64,000 bases of DNA from positions 1 through 64,000 of the forward strand of contig DATLIY010000011.1 of NCBI GenBank assembly GCA_035539175.1, in the 5' to 3' direction. The notes under the pieces were generated by a model that searched no databases, was not told the origin of the DNA, and saw only the letters and a list, made by a program, of their open reading frames with translations. Positions within the stretch are counted from its first letter, which is position 1, and the number at the start of each line of letters is the position of its first letter. This DNA comes from Acidisarcina sp. (GTDB taxonomy: Bacteria; Acidobacteriota; Terriglobia; Terriglobales; Acidobacteriaceae). Positions 1 through 15,016 of the stretch are shown one piece after another. A program made the position numbers and the translations under genes.

Positions 1-556
1 GTTCCTGATGCCGATTGAGGATATTTTCTCGATCTCGGGTCGTGGCACGGTGGTGACGGGCCGCATCGAGCGTGGCAAGGTGAAGGTGGGCGAGGAAGCG
101 GAGATTGTGGGCTTCCGCGAGACGCGCAAGACGGTAGTGACGGGCGTCGAGATGTTCAAGAAGCAGCTGGACGAGGGCATGGCGGGCGACAACGCGGGAC
201 TTCTACTGCGCGGTATTGCGAAGGAAGACGTGGAGCGCGGCATGGTTCTGGCCAAGCCGGGTTCGATTACGCCGCACACCAAGTTCAAGGGCGAAGTGTA
301 CGTGCTGTCGAAAGAAGAGGGTGGACGTCATACTCCATTCTTCAATGGCTATCGTCCTCAGTTCTACTTCCGCACGACGGATGTGACGGGCACGGCGAAG
401 CTTCCGGAAGGCACGGAGATGGTGATGCCGGGCGACAATGTGCAGCTGGAGATTGAGCTGCATACCCCGGTGGCCATGGAGAAGGGTCTGCGCTTTGCTA
501 TCCGCGAAGGCGGACGCACGGTCGGCGCCGGTACCATCGCCGAGATTATTAAGTAA
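1..556 (+). CDS. tuf: Elongation factor Tu, C-terminal part (5' end outside window)
   Basis: EF-Tu carries aminoacyl-tRNA to the ribosome as a GTP complex in the cytoplasm. Only the last ~184 residues are present; the reading frame is open from base 2 (FLMPIEDIF...) so the start lies upstream of the window. What remains is domain 2, with the conserved stretch [14 protein letters not shown], and domain 3, with [15 protein letters not shown] and a C-terminus ending in IAEIIK. The G domain is not visible. The gene opens the tuf-rpmG-tRNA-secE-nusG order common in bacteria. The stop TAA is at 554-556. Identity is very secure; whether a second tuf copy exists cannot be told. Confidence 0.98.
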   Translation, partial: FLMPIEDIFSISGRGTVVTGRIERGKVKVGEEAEIVGFRETRKTVVTGVEMFKKQLDEGMAGDNAGLLLRGIAKEDVERGMVLAKPGSITPHTKFKGEVYVLSKEEGGRHTPFFNGYRPQFYFRTTDVTGTAKLPEGTEMVMPGDNVQLEIELHTPVAMEKGLRFAIREGGRTVGAGTIAEIIK

Positions 557-653
557 ACGGAAATATTTCAGGTACGTCTCCGGGTGCTGGAAGGCGCCCG
601 GAGCGATCCGAAGGAAGGCCAAGAGCTCTCCGGATCAGTTAGGATAATCAGAG

Positions 654-803
654 ATGCGCGAAATTGTGACATTGCAGTGTGGGGTATGCAAGGAGCGGAA
701 CTACTCGACGACGAAGAATAAAAAGACGACCACTGGCCGCCTGGAGTTCTCGAAGTTCTGCAACCGCTGCCGCAAGCACACCGACCACAAGGAAACGAAG
801 TAA
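654..803 (+). CDS. rpmG: 50S ribosomal protein L33
   Basis: This 49-residue protein of the large ribosomal subunit starts [17 protein letters not shown] and ends in HKETK. It has the two CxxC pairs (C9/C12 and C36/C39) of the zinc-binding L33 form. It sits between tuf and tRNA-Trp, its usual place upstream of secE-nusG. It is short and easily missed, but the length, the cysteines and the position all agree. Confidence 0.96.
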   Translation: MREIVTLQCGVCKERNYSTTKNKKTTTGRLEFSKFCNRCRKHTDHKETK

Positions 804-882
804 GCGGACGTAGGGATCGGGGAGCAGAGGCCAACGGAACCCGTGGCCGGATCTCTGCTACACTTGTCGCCTATCCCGACAC

Positions 883-958
883 AGGGGCGTAAGCTCAGCG
901 GCTAAACTGCCGGTCTCCAAAACCGGACTCCTCGGTTCGAATCCGAGCGCCCCTGCCA
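883..958 (+). tRNA. tRNA-Trp (anticodon CCA), CCA end encoded
   Basis: The acceptor stem pairs AGGGGCG (883-889) with CGCCCCT (948-954). The anticodon stem CCGGT/ACCGG encloses the loop CTCCAAA with anticodon CCA at 917-919. The T arm is CTCGG-TTCGAAT-CCGAG (931-947). G955 is the discriminator and CCA at 956-958 is encoded. The D stem is weak, with a C-A mismatch. It is probably cotranscribed with rpmG and secE. Confidence 0.97.
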
Positions 959-1064
959 GTATTGAGAAATTCTGCCGAGCGCAAGACGCAAGGGTAGCGG
1001 AAGCTGTGTGGAACAGTGGCCGCGGGAGAGGGCTACGATGCCCGTTTTAGAAAAAGGGAAGAAA

Positions 1065-1322
1065 ATGGCGAAGGAAATCGCGGTACCGGAAGGCGGGAAA
1101 CAGAATCAGCTCACCGGCCTGTACGCCAGAACCGTCGATTTTCTGAAAGATGTGCGCGGCGAGATGCGCAAGGTAGTGACGCCAGCGAAGGCAGAGGTGC
1201 GGGCCACGACGACAGTGGTGATCGTGACGGTCTTCGCGTTCGCGGCTTATTTCTATGTGGTCGACCAAGTGCTTGGCCGCACGGTGCAGGCTGTGTTGCG
1301 CTCGTTGGGTGGCGCCCAGTAG
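1065..1322 (+). CDS. secE: Preprotein translocase subunit SecE
   Basis: SecE is the small essential membrane subunit of the SecYEG translocon. The 85-residue product has a hydrophilic N-terminus, the conserved amphipathic stretch FLKDVRGEMRKVVTP (about residues 26-40) and one transmembrane helix (about residues 50-68, VVIVTVFAFAAYFYVV). The ATG at 1065 follows an AGGGAAG ribosome site. An in-frame ATG at 1038, also with a purine-rich site, would add nine residues, so the start is not certain. It precedes nusG as in most bacteria. Confidence 0.94.
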   Translation: MAKEIAVPEGGKQNQLTGLYARTVDFLKDVRGEMRKVVTPAKAEVRATTTVVIVTVFAFAAYFYVVDQVLGRTVQAVLRSLGGAQ

Positions 1323-1441
1323 GGCGATCCGCTCCGACCATGGAACAGGCAGTCGATGCAGGCTGATGGATAGCTCTGCGGAACTGCTGGTCCGGGTATA
1401 CCGGTAACGGGAGTGCGGCGGGCGTTGCGAAAGAGGAATGG

Positions 1442-2044
1442 ATGGCGGAAGAAACTGAAGGCACAGTAGGCAAAGCGGCCGGTCCGGAACAGTTGGGACC
1501 ACCCGCGAACGAGAATTTCAAGTGGTACATCATCCACGCCTACTCGGGGTTTGAGCGCAAGGTGCGCGAGTCTCTCGAGGGCCGCGTGCAGGCGTTCGGC
1601 CTGCAGAATAAGATCGGCCGGGTGATGATCCCGCTGGAATCGGTGACGGAAGTCATCAACGGCAAGAAGCGCACGGTGGAGCGGGTCTTCCTCCCCGGAT
1701 ATGTGCTGGTTGAGATGGATCTCGACAACGACCTGTGGCACATCGTCAAGAACACGCCGCGGGTAACGGGTTTTCTGGGAACAGGAGACAAGCCGGTAGC
1801 GCTGAGTGAGGAAGAGGTCAGCTCGATTCTCTTCCGCACGGATACGTCGAAGGAAAAGCCGCGGCTCAAGATCAAGTTCGAGAAGAACGAATCGGTGCGC
1901 ATCACCGAGGGTCCCTTTGCGAACTTCAACGGGATCGTGGATGAAGTGAATGAGGATCGCGAGACGGTCAAGGTGATGGTTACGATTTTTGGTCGCTCCA
2001 CACCGGTCGAGCTTGAGTTTGGCAAGGTAGAAAAAGTTGTTTAA
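1442..2044 (+). CDS. nusG: Transcription termination/antitermination protein NusG
   Basis: NusG binds the RNA polymerase clamp and modulates pausing, Rho termination and transcription-translation coupling. The 200-residue product has a short acidic leader, the NGN domain starting at WYIIHAYSGFERKVRESLE (about residue 30), the FLPGYVLVEMDL core, and a C-terminal KOW domain (about residues 150-199, EGPFANFNGIVDEV). Length is slightly above the usual ~180. The ATG follows GAAAGAGGA. The last codons are part of a 27-bp tandem repeat that continues past the stop. Confidence 0.98.
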   Translation: MAEETEGTVGKAAGPEQLGPPANENFKWYIIHAYSGFERKVRESLEGRVQAFGLQNKIGRVMIPLESVTEVINGKKRTVERVFLPGYVLVEMDLDNDLWHIVKNTPRVTGFLGTGDKPVALSEEEVSSILFRTDTSKEKPRLKIKFEKNESVRITEGPFANFNGIVDEVNEDRETVKVMVTIFGRSTPVELEFGKVEKVV

Positions 2045-2103
2045 CGGCTCAAGATAGAAAAGGTTGTTGAACGGCTCAAGATAGAAAAGGTTGTTGAACG
2101 GCT
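2023..2103 (+). repeat. 27-bp tandem repeat over the 3' end of nusG
   Basis: Units start at 2044 and 2071 (acggctcaagatag...), with a partial third at 2098. The last 21 bases of nusG (2023-2043) match the unit at 18 of 21 positions. The period is a multiple of three. The codon matching the nusG stop TAA is GAA in the two later units, so the repeat reads IEKVVERLK in the nusG frame downstream of the stop. Confidence 0.9.
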
Positions 2104-2231
2104 ATTGACGCGTAGTTCCTGGCGTTTTGTTGTGTTCGCGGACGTGGGTCGGATCCGGCGCGGACGATGCAGGCGGCAGGAAGCTGGGGGTTGGCAGCCG
2201 GAAGCTTAAAGCTGAGGAAGGTTTTCACGAG

Positions 2232-2666
2232 ATGGCTCCGAAGAAAGTTCAAACATACGTCAAGTTGCAGATCATGGCAGGCAAGGCAACACCCGCGCCG
2301 CCAGTCGGTCCCGCACTCGGCCAGGCGCAGGTCAACATCATGGAGTTCTGCAAGCAGTTCAACGCGCGCACGCAGAACAAGGAGATGGAAGGCCTGACGA
2401 TTCCGGTGGTCATCACCGTCTACACCGATCGCACGTTCACCTTTGTCACCAAGACGCCTCCAGCGGCAGTGTTGCTGAAGAAGGCTGCCGGGCTGGCCAA
2501 GGGTTCCGGCACGCCGAACAAGGACAAGGTGGGCAAGGTGACGGAAGCCCAGGTGCGCGAAATTGCGACGCAGAAGATGCCGGATCTGAATGCTGCCTCG
2601 GTTGAGACGGCAATCAAGAGCATCAAGGGTACGGCGCGTTCGATGGGGATTGAAGTCACGGCGTAG
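2232..2666 (+). CDS. rplK: 50S ribosomal protein L11
   Basis: L11 forms the GTPase-associated stalk base with 23S rRNA. The 144-residue product begins [18 protein letters not shown] and contains [22 protein letters not shown], the proline-rich N-domain, and the C-terminal RNA-binding domain with GTARSMGI near the end. An upstream in-frame extension is open but family length and the N-terminal motif support the ATG at 2232. It starts the L11-L1-L10-L7/L12 group. Confidence 0.98.
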   Translation: MAPKKVQTYVKLQIMAGKATPAPPVGPALGQAQVNIMEFCKQFNARTQNKEMEGLTIPVVITVYTDRTFTFVTKTPPAAVLLKKAAGLAKGSGTPNKDKVGKVTEAQVREIATQKMPDLNAASVETAIKSIKGTARSMGIEVTA

Positions 2667-2858
2667 ACCCGTGCTTCGGCAAAGTATCGGCGTAAGAGAT
2701 CGGGTCTCCCGGTTGCAATTGCGCCAGCTTTACCGCATAATACTAGGCTGTGCCTGTGGTTTCGACCGCAGGCCGTCACCAGGCGAACCGGACGATCCGG
2801 ATTCAGCCAGCACCACGGTTCGGCAGGGAGTGTGCCGTGCGGTGGGAGACGAGGAACC

Positions 2859-3569
2859 ATGGCAAAGAAAGCAAGCAAGAATATCGAGAAGGCGCGCGCG
2901 CAGGTCGAGGCGCGGCCCTACCCGCTTCCCGAAGCGGTTTCCCTCCTGCAGAAGATCAAGTATGCGAAGTTCGACGAGACGGTCGATCTTACGCTTCGCC
3001 TCGGCGTAGACCCGCGCCATGCGGACCAGATGGTTCGCGGCACGGTGGTTCTGCCGCACGGCCTGGGCAAGACCAAGAAGGTTGCTGTCATCGCTTCCGG
3101 CGATCGCCTGAAGGATGCCGAAGCGGCTGGCGCCGACATCGTTGGCGGAGAAGATCTGGTCGAGAAGATTCAAAAAGAGGGCTGGACGGATTTCGATGCG
3201 CTGATCGCGACGCCGGACATGATGAAGTCGGTTGGACGTCTGGGCAAAGTACTCGGACCGCGTGGCCTGATGCCGAATCCGAAGACCGGAACGGTGACCA
3301 ACGACGTAGCTTCGGCGATCAAGGAAATCAAGGCCGGTAAGGTTGAGTTCCGTACCGATAAGACCGCGCTGGTGCACGTGCCGGTGGGCAAGATCTCTTT
3401 TTCGCCCGAGAAGCTGATCGACAACGCGACGACGGTCATTTCGAGTGTGGTCCGCGCCAAGCCCTCGGCAGCGAAGGGTAAATATATCAAGGGCATTACG
3501 CTGAGCTCGACGATGGGCCCCGGCATCATGCTCGATGGCGCAGTCGCGGATACGGCAGCCAAGGCTTAG
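2859..3569 (+). CDS. rplA: 50S ribosomal protein L1
   Basis: L1 binds 23S rRNA at the E-site stalk, and in many bacteria it represses its own operon by binding mRNA. The 236-residue product starts [13 protein letters not shown] after a GAGGAACC ribosome site and contains the signature stretch [21 protein letters not shown] in its middle. The length is normal (about 230-235). The 192-bp gap after rplK has no gene and may hold a leader, but I could not recognise a specific L1-binding fold. Confidence 0.98.
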   Translation: MAKKASKNIEKARAQVEARPYPLPEAVSLLQKIKYAKFDETVDLTLRLGVDPRHADQMVRGTVVLPHGLGKTKKVAVIASGDRLKDAEAAGADIVGGEDLVEKIQKEGWTDFDALIATPDMMKSVGRLGKVLGPRGLMPNPKTGTVTNDVASAIKEIKAGKVEFRTDKTALVHVPVGKISFSPEKLIDNATTVISSVVRAKPSAAKGKYIKGITLSSTMGPGIMLDGAVADTAAKA

Positions 3570-3680
3570 GCTGGGCTTTCCGGTTCAGATTTTTAAGATC
3601 AGGTTTCCGGCCGGGTGCGGTGGGCTTTCTGGCAAAGTGACCAGGGGCTGCGTACGACGGCCAGCAAGGATTCGAGAACA

Positions 3681-4226
3681 ATGGCATTAACCAAAGCAAA
3701 GAAGGCGGAGCAGATCGACAAGCTGTCGAAGGAGCTGCAGGGCTCTACGACGGCAATCGTCGGCACCTTCGCAAAACTGACCGTATCTCAGGATTTCCAG
3801 CTGCGTAAGGCCGTTCGGGATGCCGGTGGCCGCTATCGCGTATTGAAGAACAAGCTGGCCGCTCGCGCTTCGCAGGGCACCGGTGTAGAGGCGGCTCTGC
3901 AGGGGTTGAAGGGCGTTTCCTCTGTGGCCTATACCAGCGGTGACCCGGTAGCGCTGGCGAAGGCTCTCTCGGCGTGGGTCAAGGACAACGCTGAATTCAC
4001 CTTCAAGCTGGGCATTATCGATGGCAAGGTGCTCTCGGTCGCGCAGATCGCCGAGCTGGCCACGATGCCAGGCAAGGAAGAGATCTATGCCAAGCTGCTC
4101 TTCCTGTTGAACTCGCCGGCGCAGCGTCTGGCTACCGTGATCAATGCCACGGGCCGCGACCTTGCAGTGGTGATCAATCAGGGCGTCGAGAAGGGCAAAT
4201 TTGCGGGAGAGCCGGCGGCTTCCTAG
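3681..4226 (+). CDS. rplJ: 50S ribosomal protein L10
   Basis: L10 anchors the L7/L12 dimers to the ribosome stalk. The 181-residue product starts MALTKAKKAEQIDKLSKEL and shows the family stretches YRVLKNKLAARA and SGDPVALAKAL. The C-terminal helix expected to bind L7/L12 runs over about residues 135-170. The 111-bp region upstream (3570-3680) is where an L10 autoregulatory leader would lie; I see GC-rich inverted segments but no confident structure. Confidence 0.98.
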   Translation: MALTKAKKAEQIDKLSKELQGSTTAIVGTFAKLTVSQDFQLRKAVRDAGGRYRVLKNKLAARASQGTGVEAALQGLKGVSSVAYTSGDPVALAKALSAWVKDNAEFTFKLGIIDGKVLSVAQIAELATMPGKEEIYAKLLFLLNSPAQRLATVINATGRDLAVVINQGVEKGKFAGEPAAS

Positions 4227-4410
4227 GGATTTTGTATTGGGACGGGCTTGCAAGCCTCCGTCCTGGGTTTGATAGATGGGTTTCGCTGCAATCGGCAAGG
4301 GGTGTCGGGTCTGGACACATCGGAAACCTTGGCCACCGCGGCAACCGGCTCGCTCCTGGGTGAGTCGGCAGCAGTAGAAAAATTTAGATTTGATTCAAGT
4401 GGAGAGAATA

Positions 4411-4785
4411 ATGGCGGATCTACAGCAGTTGGAAGATCAGATCGTTGGGCTTAGCCTGCTGGATGCGGCTGCCCTTGTGAAGAAGCTCGAAGAGCGTCTC
4501 GGTGTGTCGGCAGCGGCAGCAGCGCCGGTCATGGTGGCTGGCGGCGGAGCGGCAGCAGCGGCTCCGGTGGAAGAGCAGACTGAGTTTACCGTGATCCTGA
4601 AGGATCAGGGTGCGAATAAGATCAACACCATCAAGGCGGTACGGGAAGTGACCGCCCTTGGCCTGAAGGAAGCGAAGGACCTGGTGGACGGTGCTCCGAA
4701 GCCCTTGAAGGAGAACGCGTCCAAGGAAGAGGCCGAGACGATCAAGAAGAAATTCGAAGGTGTCGCGACCATCGAAGTCAAGTAG
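4411..4785 (+). CDS. rplL: 50S ribosomal protein L7/L12
   Basis: L7/L12 is the multi-copy stalk protein that recruits translation factors. The 124-residue product has the N-terminal dimerisation segment ([28 protein letters not shown] in two parts), an Ala/Gly hinge around residues 36-53, and the C-terminal domain with [10 protein letters not shown]-like and [19 protein letters not shown] sequence. The start ATG follows GTGGAGAGAATA. The length is typical. Confidence 0.98.
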   Translation: MADLQQLEDQIVGLSLLDAAALVKKLEERLGVSAAAAAPVMVAGGGAAAAAPVEEQTEFTVILKDQGANKINTIKAVREVTALGLKEAKDLVDGAPKPLKENASKEEAETIKKKFEGVATIEVK

Positions 4786-5506
4786 GCAAGTTGCATGCCA
4801 AAGCAAGACGCGCTATGCTTGTCATGGTGCGTCTTGTCTTGGACTGTAAGTTTTTTGATCTAAATTTCTTGAACCAGAAAGACGCGAAATGGTTCCGTAA
4901 TTTTCACGCCTGGCGGGGAATGGGTGTGCGGATCGCGGAGTCTAACGGGTTGGATTGCGCAAGTGTTCTCGGCCTATTGTTGCCGACATCTCTGCAAAGC
5001 GGGCGGCGGATTTGCAGGGGTGCTGAACAATCTGCTGTGAGGCGACACACACGCTAGTTTGGAACCGGCGGGAATCGGACATTCTGTTTTTGCCAAGTGC
5101 ACAATTCGGTTGTGACGCTCGAGGGGCTTCCTGTCTCTGCGAGCGTTTTGGCGTTTTCGTCCGAGTTTCTTCCCCTATCCGCATGGATTCCTGCTGCGGT
5201 CTTAGCTTGTGATGCCGTTGTTGCCCGCCTAAGTAGCTTGCGTGTCCGGATAATACATGGGACACGCGTGGAAATCCTATTCGGTCTGACGTCGGACCGC
5301 ACATTGCAGGTTGTCCGGACTTTCGGTCCAGCCGTAGTTTTTGTAATTTGCCTGATTTTCAGCAGAACGCCGTGTACGGTCCGAACGAGGCGGATCGAAC
5401 ATGTGAGCGAAGTGCTCTACCAGATTTGCCGCTTTGACTCGGACGGCAGGTCTTTCTCCGGTGTACAGTGCCGGAGCCTCGGGGACACGAGTTTCAGGAG
5501 TGAAGC
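4786..5506 (+). other. 721-bp region without a convincing gene between rplL and rpoB
   Basis: No frame here resembles a known protein or has a good start. A hairpin with 8-bp arms (caagacgc at 4804-4811 and gcgtcttg at 4829-4836) lies just after rplL, and a run of six T at 4851-4856 follows 14 bases later, so it could be an attenuator but is not a classic terminator. The rest probably contains the rpoBC promoter and leader. The base composition is lower in GC than the flanking genes. Confidence 0.5.
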
Positions 5507-9979
<4,473 letters not shown>

Positions 9980-9986
9980 ATCGAGG

Positions 9987-10088
9987 CCGGAGCTGCGTGG
10001 ATCGCGGCTCCGGCGGATGTACCGCCCAGATTGAGGAAGACAGGGACCTGTCCCATAAGAGCCAAACGGCTCTCCCGGGAAGGACAGG
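9987..10088 (+). promoter_or_regulatory. Structured rpoB-rpoC intergenic RNA (two hairpins)
   Basis: The first hairpin has 11-bp arms at 9987-9997 and 10003-10013 with the five-base loop tggat. The second pairs cctgtcc (10047-10053) with ggacagg (10082-10088) and encloses an inner hairpin agagcc/ggctct (10058-10063 and 10068-10073, loop aaac). There is no T run after either, so they are more likely processing or attenuation elements than terminators. Pairing is read from sequence only. Confidence 0.55.
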
Positions 10089-10175
10089 AGCCTAAAAACA
10101 TTTCCCCGGGAACGCAGCAGGCCACAACTCCGCTGGGAAGAGCCCAAGCGGAGCAAGGTGCCAAGGAGGGTCGTC

Positions 10176-13100
10176 TTGTACCGTTCCAGCCCATTTGAAC
10201 TCACCAGCCCGATCACGGACTTCGACGCAATTCGCATCAGTCTTGCTTCGCCAGAAAAGATCCGCAGCTGGTCTCACGGCGAAGTCACGAAGCCCGAGAC
10301 AATCAACTACCGAACCTTCAAGCCGGAGCGCGATGGACTCTTCTGCGCCCGCATCTTTGGCCCAGTCACCGACTGGGAATGCCTTTGCGGCAAGTACAAG
10401 CGGATGAAGCACCGCGGCGTGATCTGCGACAAGTGCGGCGTGGAAGTTACGCTGTCCAAGGTTCGCCGCGAACGCCTGGGCCACATCGAGCTGGCTTCGC
10501 CCTGCTCGCACGTCTGGTTCTTCAAGGGCCTGCCATCGCGTATTGGCCATCTGCTCGATATCTCTCTGCGTGATCTGGAGAGCGTGCTCTATTTCGAGAG
10601 CTACGTGGTGGTCGATCCGGGTGACGCGCCGGTGAAGGAACGCGAGATCATCAAGGACGAGGCGCGCTTCCGCGAGCTCGACCAGCAGTACCGCCCCACC
10701 GGCTTCAAGGGCATGATGGGTGCGGAGGCGATCAAGGAACTGCTCAAGCGGGTGAGCATCGACGAGTTGTCGATCGAGCTGCGCGAGAAGATGAAGCAGG
10801 AATCGTCGCTGCAGAAGCGGCTGAAGTATGCCAAGCGCCTGAAAGTGGTTGAGGCGTTCCGCAAGTCCGGCAACAAGCCGCAGTGGATGATTCTCGACGT
10901 AATCCCGGTGATTCCGCCGGAGCTGCGCCCCCTGGTGCCGCTCGATGGCGGACGCTTCGCCACGTCGGATCTGAACGATCTCTACCGTCGCGTGATCAAC
11001 CGCAACAACCGCCTCAAGAAGCTCATGGATCTGCATGCGCCCGAGGTGATTGTGCGCAACGAAAAGCGCATGCTGCAGGAGGCCGTAGACGCACTGTTCG
11101 ACAACGGCCGTCGTGGCCGCGTGCTGCGCGGTGCGAACAATCGTCCGCTCAAGTCGCTGTCGGATACGCTCAAGGGCAAGCAGGGCCGCTTCCGTCAGAA
11201 CCTGCTGGGCAAGCGCGTGGACTATTCGGGCCGTTCGGTGATCGTGGTTGGTCCGGAGCTGAAGCTGCACCAGTGCGGTCTGCCGAAGAAGATGGCGCTC
11301 GAACTCTTCAAGCCGTTTATCTATCACCGGCTGGAGCAGACAGGGCATTGCACTACCATCAAGCAGGCCAAGGAGATGGTCGAGCTTCAGGAGCCCATTG
11401 TGTGGGACATCCTGGAAGAGGTCATCAAGGATCACCCGGTGCTGCTGAACCGCGCGCCAACGCTGCACCGTCTTGGCATCCAGGCGTTTGAGCCGGTGCT
11501 GGTGGAAGGCAAGGCAATCAAGATTCACCCGCTGGTCTGCACCGCGTTCAACGCAGACTTCGACGGCGATCAGATGGCCGTGCACATTCCGCTGTCGCCT
11601 GAGGCGCAGGTGGAAGCCAGCGTTCTGATGCTGGCCTCGCACAACATCCTGTCTCCGGCATCGGGTCAGCCGATTACGGTACCGACGCAGGACATGGTTC
11701 TCGGTCTCTACTATCTGACCAAGGCCAAGGTTGGCGGCAAGGGCGAGGGACGAGTCTTCGCCAACACGGAAGAAGTGTTGATGGCTCTGAACGCGAAGGA
11801 AGTGGAGACGCTGTCGCCGATTCGCCTGCGGTACACGGGGAACGTGCTCGACATGACGACCGCTTATGACGATCAGGACCTGACGCACACCGAGCCGGTT
11901 CCGTATGAGAAGCAGTACATCTCGACGACGGTGGGCCGCGCGATTCTGAACGATGCTTTGCCGGAGGGCATGCCGTATGTAAACGGCCTGCTGAAGAAGA
12001 AGGGCATTGGTCAGCTGGTGAACTACTGCTATCTGAACCTTGGCCTGGAAATCACGGTGAAGATGCTGGACCGCATCAAGGAACTGGGCTTCCAGTACGC
12101 GACGCGTTCGGGCCTGTCGGTCGGCCTTGACGACATGGTGATTCCGGACTCGAAGGGACCGGTGGTGCGCGAAGCCGAGAAGCAGGCGGTCGGCATTCAG
12201 CGGCAATATCTTGACGGTGCGATCACCAATGGCGAGCGCAACAACAAGGTTATCCAGATCTGGTCGGCGGTAACGGAAAAGGTTGCCGATGAGATGTTCA
12301 ACAACATGAAGAACGCCGACAAGGCCGGCACCATGAACCCGATTTACATCATGGCCGACTCTGGCGCTCGTGGATCGAAGCAGCAGATTCGCCAGCTTTC
12401 GGGTATGCGCGGACTGATGGCGCGTCCTTCCGGCGAAATCATCGAGACACCGATCAAGGCGAACTTCCGCGAAGGTCTTACGGTTCTGGAGTACTTCATC
12501 TCGACGCACGGCGCGCGTAAGGGCCTTGCGGATACCGCTCTGAAGACTGCCGATTCCGGCTACCTGACCCGCCGGCTAGTGGACGTGGCGCAGGACGTGA
12601 TCGTCAGCGAGCACGATTGCGGTACGGTCGAGGGGATTTACGTGACCCCGATCGTCGAGTCGGGCGAAATCATCGAGCCGCTGCGCGACCGCATTGTGGG
12701 CCGCGTCTCACTCGAGCGCCTGAAGGACTTTGAAGGCTCGGTCATCTGCGAGGTGAACCAGGAAATTACCGAGGATCTGGCGTCGGCGATTCAGGCAGCC
12801 GGTATCGAGAGGGTGAAGATCCGCTCGGTGCTGACCTGCGAATCCAAGCGTGGCGTCTGCATTCTCTGCTATGGCCGCAACCTGGCATCGGGCAGGCTGG
12901 TGGAGCTTGGCGAGGCTGTCGGTGTTATCGCCGCACAGTCGATTGGCGAGCCTGGAACGCAGCTCACGATGCGTACCTTCCATATCGGTGGTACGGCATC
13001 GCGTGTTTCGGAGCAGTCGCGACTCGACGCCAAGAATAATGGCTCGGTGCGGTTCATCAACATGGTTTCGATCCGCTCGCGTTCGGGAGACCTGGTTGCG

Positions 13101-14366
13101 ATGAATCGTTCCGGTTCGATCGCCGTGGTTGACGATCGTGGCCGCGAAAAGGAACGCTACCAGGTTGTGTACGGCGCCAAGCTGAAGGTTGAGGATGGAG
13201 CCAAGGTCACCATCGGTCAGGCATTGGTCGAGTGGGATCCTTACACCTTCGCCATCCTCACGGAGATTGGCGGTACGGTCCAGTTCAAGGATCTGCTGGA
13301 AGGCATCACGCTGAACGAGGAAGTCGACGAAGTCACCGGTCTATCGCGGCTGGTGGTTGCGGAGTCTGCCGACGAGAAGCGCCAGCCAACCATCGTTATC
13401 AAGGGAGCAAAGGGCAGCAAGCGTTACCTGATGCCCAGCAGAGCCCACCTGATGATGCAGGATGGCGACGAAGTCTTCCCTGGAGACATCATCGCGAAGA
13501 TTCCTCGCGAGACCACCCGCACCAAGGACATCACCGGCGGTCTGCCGCGCGTTGTGGAGTTGTTCGAAGCCCGCAAGCCGCGCGAGACGGCCATCATCAG
13601 CGAGATCGATGGTGTGGTGAAGTTCGGCGATGTGTCCAAGGGACAGCGCAAGATCTATGTGACCGCGGATAACGGCGAGGAGAAGGAGTACTCCGTGCCG
13701 CGCGGCATCCACATCAACGTGCAGGAGGGAGAACGCCTGCACGCCGGTGAGGCGCTGATGGACGGACCGCTCAATCCGCACGACATTCTTGCCGTACTCG
13801 GTGAGAAGGAACTGCAGTCTTACCTGGTGAACGAGATCCAGGAAGTCTACCGTCTGCAGGGCGTGACGATCTCGGATAAGCACATCGAGACCATCGTGCG
13901 GCAGATGCTTCGCTGGGTGAAGATCGAAGAAGTCGGCGACACCAGCTTCCTGCTGGAGCAGCAGATCGACAAGTTCCGCTTCCGCGAGGAGAACGAACGG
14001 GTCATCGCCAAGGGTGGCCGTCCAGCGATCGGACGTCCGCTGCTGCTGGGCATCACCAAGGCCTCGCTCTCGACGGACTCGTTCATCTCCGCGGCATCGT
14101 TCCAGGAGACGACGCGAGTTCTTACCGAAGCGTCGATCAATGGCGCGGTGGACAATCTGCGCGGCCTGAAGGAGAACGTGATTGTGGGCCGTCTGATCCC
14201 TGCCGGAACCGGCATGGAGTACTACCGCAACATCCAGCTCTCGCCGGAACTCGAGGAGGCGGCTGCCAAGGTGCAGCAGGAAGTGAATGCCGCACACGAA
14301 GAAGCCGAGCGCGAACTGGAGATGATGCGGCAGGAAGGCGAAGCCGAGGAACTGGCTGCCGAATAA
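10176..14366 (+). CDS. rpoC: DNA-directed RNA polymerase subunit beta'
   Basis: RpoC carries the catalytic Mg2+ site. A TTG start at 10176 is chosen because AAGGAGG (10163-10169) lies six bases upstream and the protein then begins (M)[20 protein letters not shown]; a GTG at 10158 would place the ribosome site inside the gene. The product is 1396 residues. Visible features are the N-terminal zinc finger (C69, C71, C84, C87), the catalytic NADFDGDQ at residues 459-466, and the second zinc site C815, C888, C895 and C898. The C-terminus ends in an acidic Glu-rich helix. It follows rpoB by 196 bp and ends at a strong terminator. Confidence 0.98.
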   Translation: MYRSSPFELTSPITDFDAIRISLASPEKIRSWSHGEVTKPETINYRTFKPERDGLFCARIFGPVTDWECLCGKYKRMKHRGVICDKCGVEVTLSKVRRERLGHIELASPCSHVWFFKGLPSRIGHLLDISLRDLESVLYFESYVVVDPGDAPVKEREIIKDEARFRELDQQYRPTGFKGMMGAEAIKELLKRVSIDELSIELREKMKQESSLQKRLKYAKRLKVVEAFRKSGNKPQWMILDVIPVIPPELRPLVPLDGGRFATSDLNDLYRRVINRNNRLKKLMDLHAPEVIVRNEKRMLQEAVDALFDNGRRGRVLRGANNRPLKSLSDTLKGKQGRFRQNLLGKRVDYSGRSVIVVGPELKLHQCGLPKKMALELFKPFIYHRLEQTGHCTTIKQAKEMVELQEPIVWDILEEVIKDHPVLLNRAPTLHRLGIQAFEPVLVEGKAIKIHPLVCTAFNADFDGDQMAVHIPLSPEAQVEASVLMLASHNILSPASGQPITVPTQDMVLGLYYLTKAKVGGKGEGRVFANTEEVLMALNAKEVETLSPIRLRYTGNVLDMTTAYDDQDLTHTEPVPYEKQYISTTVGRAILNDALPEGMPYVNGLLKKKGIGQLVNYCYLNLGLEITVKMLDRIKELGFQYATRSGLSVGLDDMVIPDSKGPVVREAEKQAVGIQRQYLDGAITNGERNNKVIQIWSAVTEKVADEMFNNMKNADKAGTMNPIYIMADSGARGSKQQIRQLSGMRGLMARPSGEIIETPIKANFREGLTVLEYFISTHGARKGLADTALKTADSGYLTRRLVDVAQDVIVSEHDCGTVEGIYVTPIVESGEIIEPLRDRIVGRVSLERLKDFEGSVICEVNQEITEDLASAIQAAGIERVKIRSVLTCESKRGVCILCYGRNLASGRLVELGEAVGVIAAQSIGEPGTQLTMRTFHIGGTASRVSEQSRLDAKNNGSVRFINMVSIRSRSGDLVAMNRSGSIAVVDDRGREKERYQVVYGAKLKVEDGAKVTIGQALVEWDPYTFAILTEIGGTVQFKDLLEGITLNEEVDEVTGLSRLVVAESADEKRQPTIVIKGAKGSKRYLMPSRAHLMMQDGDEVFPGDIIAKIPRETTRTKDITGGLPRVVELFEARKPRETAIISEIDGVVKFGDVSKGQRKIYVTADNGEEKEYSVPRGIHINVQEGERLHAGEALMDGPLNPHDILAVLGEKELQSYLVNEIQEVYRLQGVTISDKHIETIVRQMLRWVKIEEVGDTSFLLEQQIDKFRFREENERVIAKGGRPAIGRPLLLGITKASLSTDSFISAASFQETTRVLTEASINGAVDNLRGLKENVIVGRLIPAGTGMEYYRNIQLSPELEEAAAKVQQEVNAAHEEAERELEMMRQEGEAEELAAE

Positions 14367-14400
14367 CCGATCGCATCCACAGGAAACAAGCAGTAACTCA

Positions 14401-14429
14401 CGGCGGAGCCCACAGGCTCCGCCGTTTTT
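14401..14429 (+). terminator. Rho-independent terminator after rpoC
   Basis: A perfect 10-bp stem (cggcggagcc with ggctccgccg) has the loop caca and is followed immediately by five T. It closes the rpoBC transcription unit 34 bp after the rpoC stop. Confidence 0.93.
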
Positions 14430-14559
14430 GTTACGTCGGGACCGCGGATTGCGATGACCAAAGATCGGCTGGTTTTAGCATTTCGTACTCTGGCGGCAGA
14501 GGGTGCACGCCGCTATGATCGGCGCTGCTGTTCGAGTTTTCAGCTTCGGAAGTGAGAGT

Positions 14560-14796
14560 ATGACTCGTGAACCTCTTGAAGTCAGTGCACGATTTGGTCA
14601 GATTATTCTTGCCAGGGTTCTCGAACTGGAACTTGGCGCGGCAAGGGATGAGCAGATGATTCCCACTCTGCTGAGCGAGGATCATAAGATGCGCCAGCGC
14701 AGGCTTGTGCGTGAGCAAAGGGCCGAAGCCGGGCGCATGCGGGATTTTCTGAAGGATGCCCGCATACGCCAGCCGCGGCGTCCGCAGGAAGTTTGA
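14560..14796 (+). CDS. Hypothetical small protein (78 residues)
   Basis: The reading frame starts MTREPLEVSARFGQIILARV and ends RQPRRPQEV. It is rich in Arg and Glu and has no signal peptide or membrane segment. A purine-rich GAAGTGAGAG lies upstream of the ATG. It stands alone between the rpoC terminator and the lipid-kinase-like gene. I recognise no family; it could be a chance open frame in GC-rich DNA. The rest of 14430-15016 shows nothing else convincing. Confidence 0.35.
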   Translation: MTREPLEVSARFGQIILARVLELELGAARDEQMIPTLLSEDHKMRQRRLVREQRAEAGRMRDFLKDARIRQPRRPQEV

Positions 14797-15016
14797 CCCC
14801 CACCATGGAGTGCTCCATCCCTGCGGTGCGGCTGTGTGTCTGCGGTGGTCCGTCTCCAGCCTGGGCACCGTGACGGTTGCGGATAGTCTGCTTCTTTGTT
14901 TCGGCCTTGGATAGCGGCGGTATCGAATTTGTAAGCGACAGGGAACTCTTTGTTCCGTCATTCATGTCGCAACGGCGGTGCAGGCTGTATTCTGCTCGTT
15001 CGGGCCTCTGCCGCAG

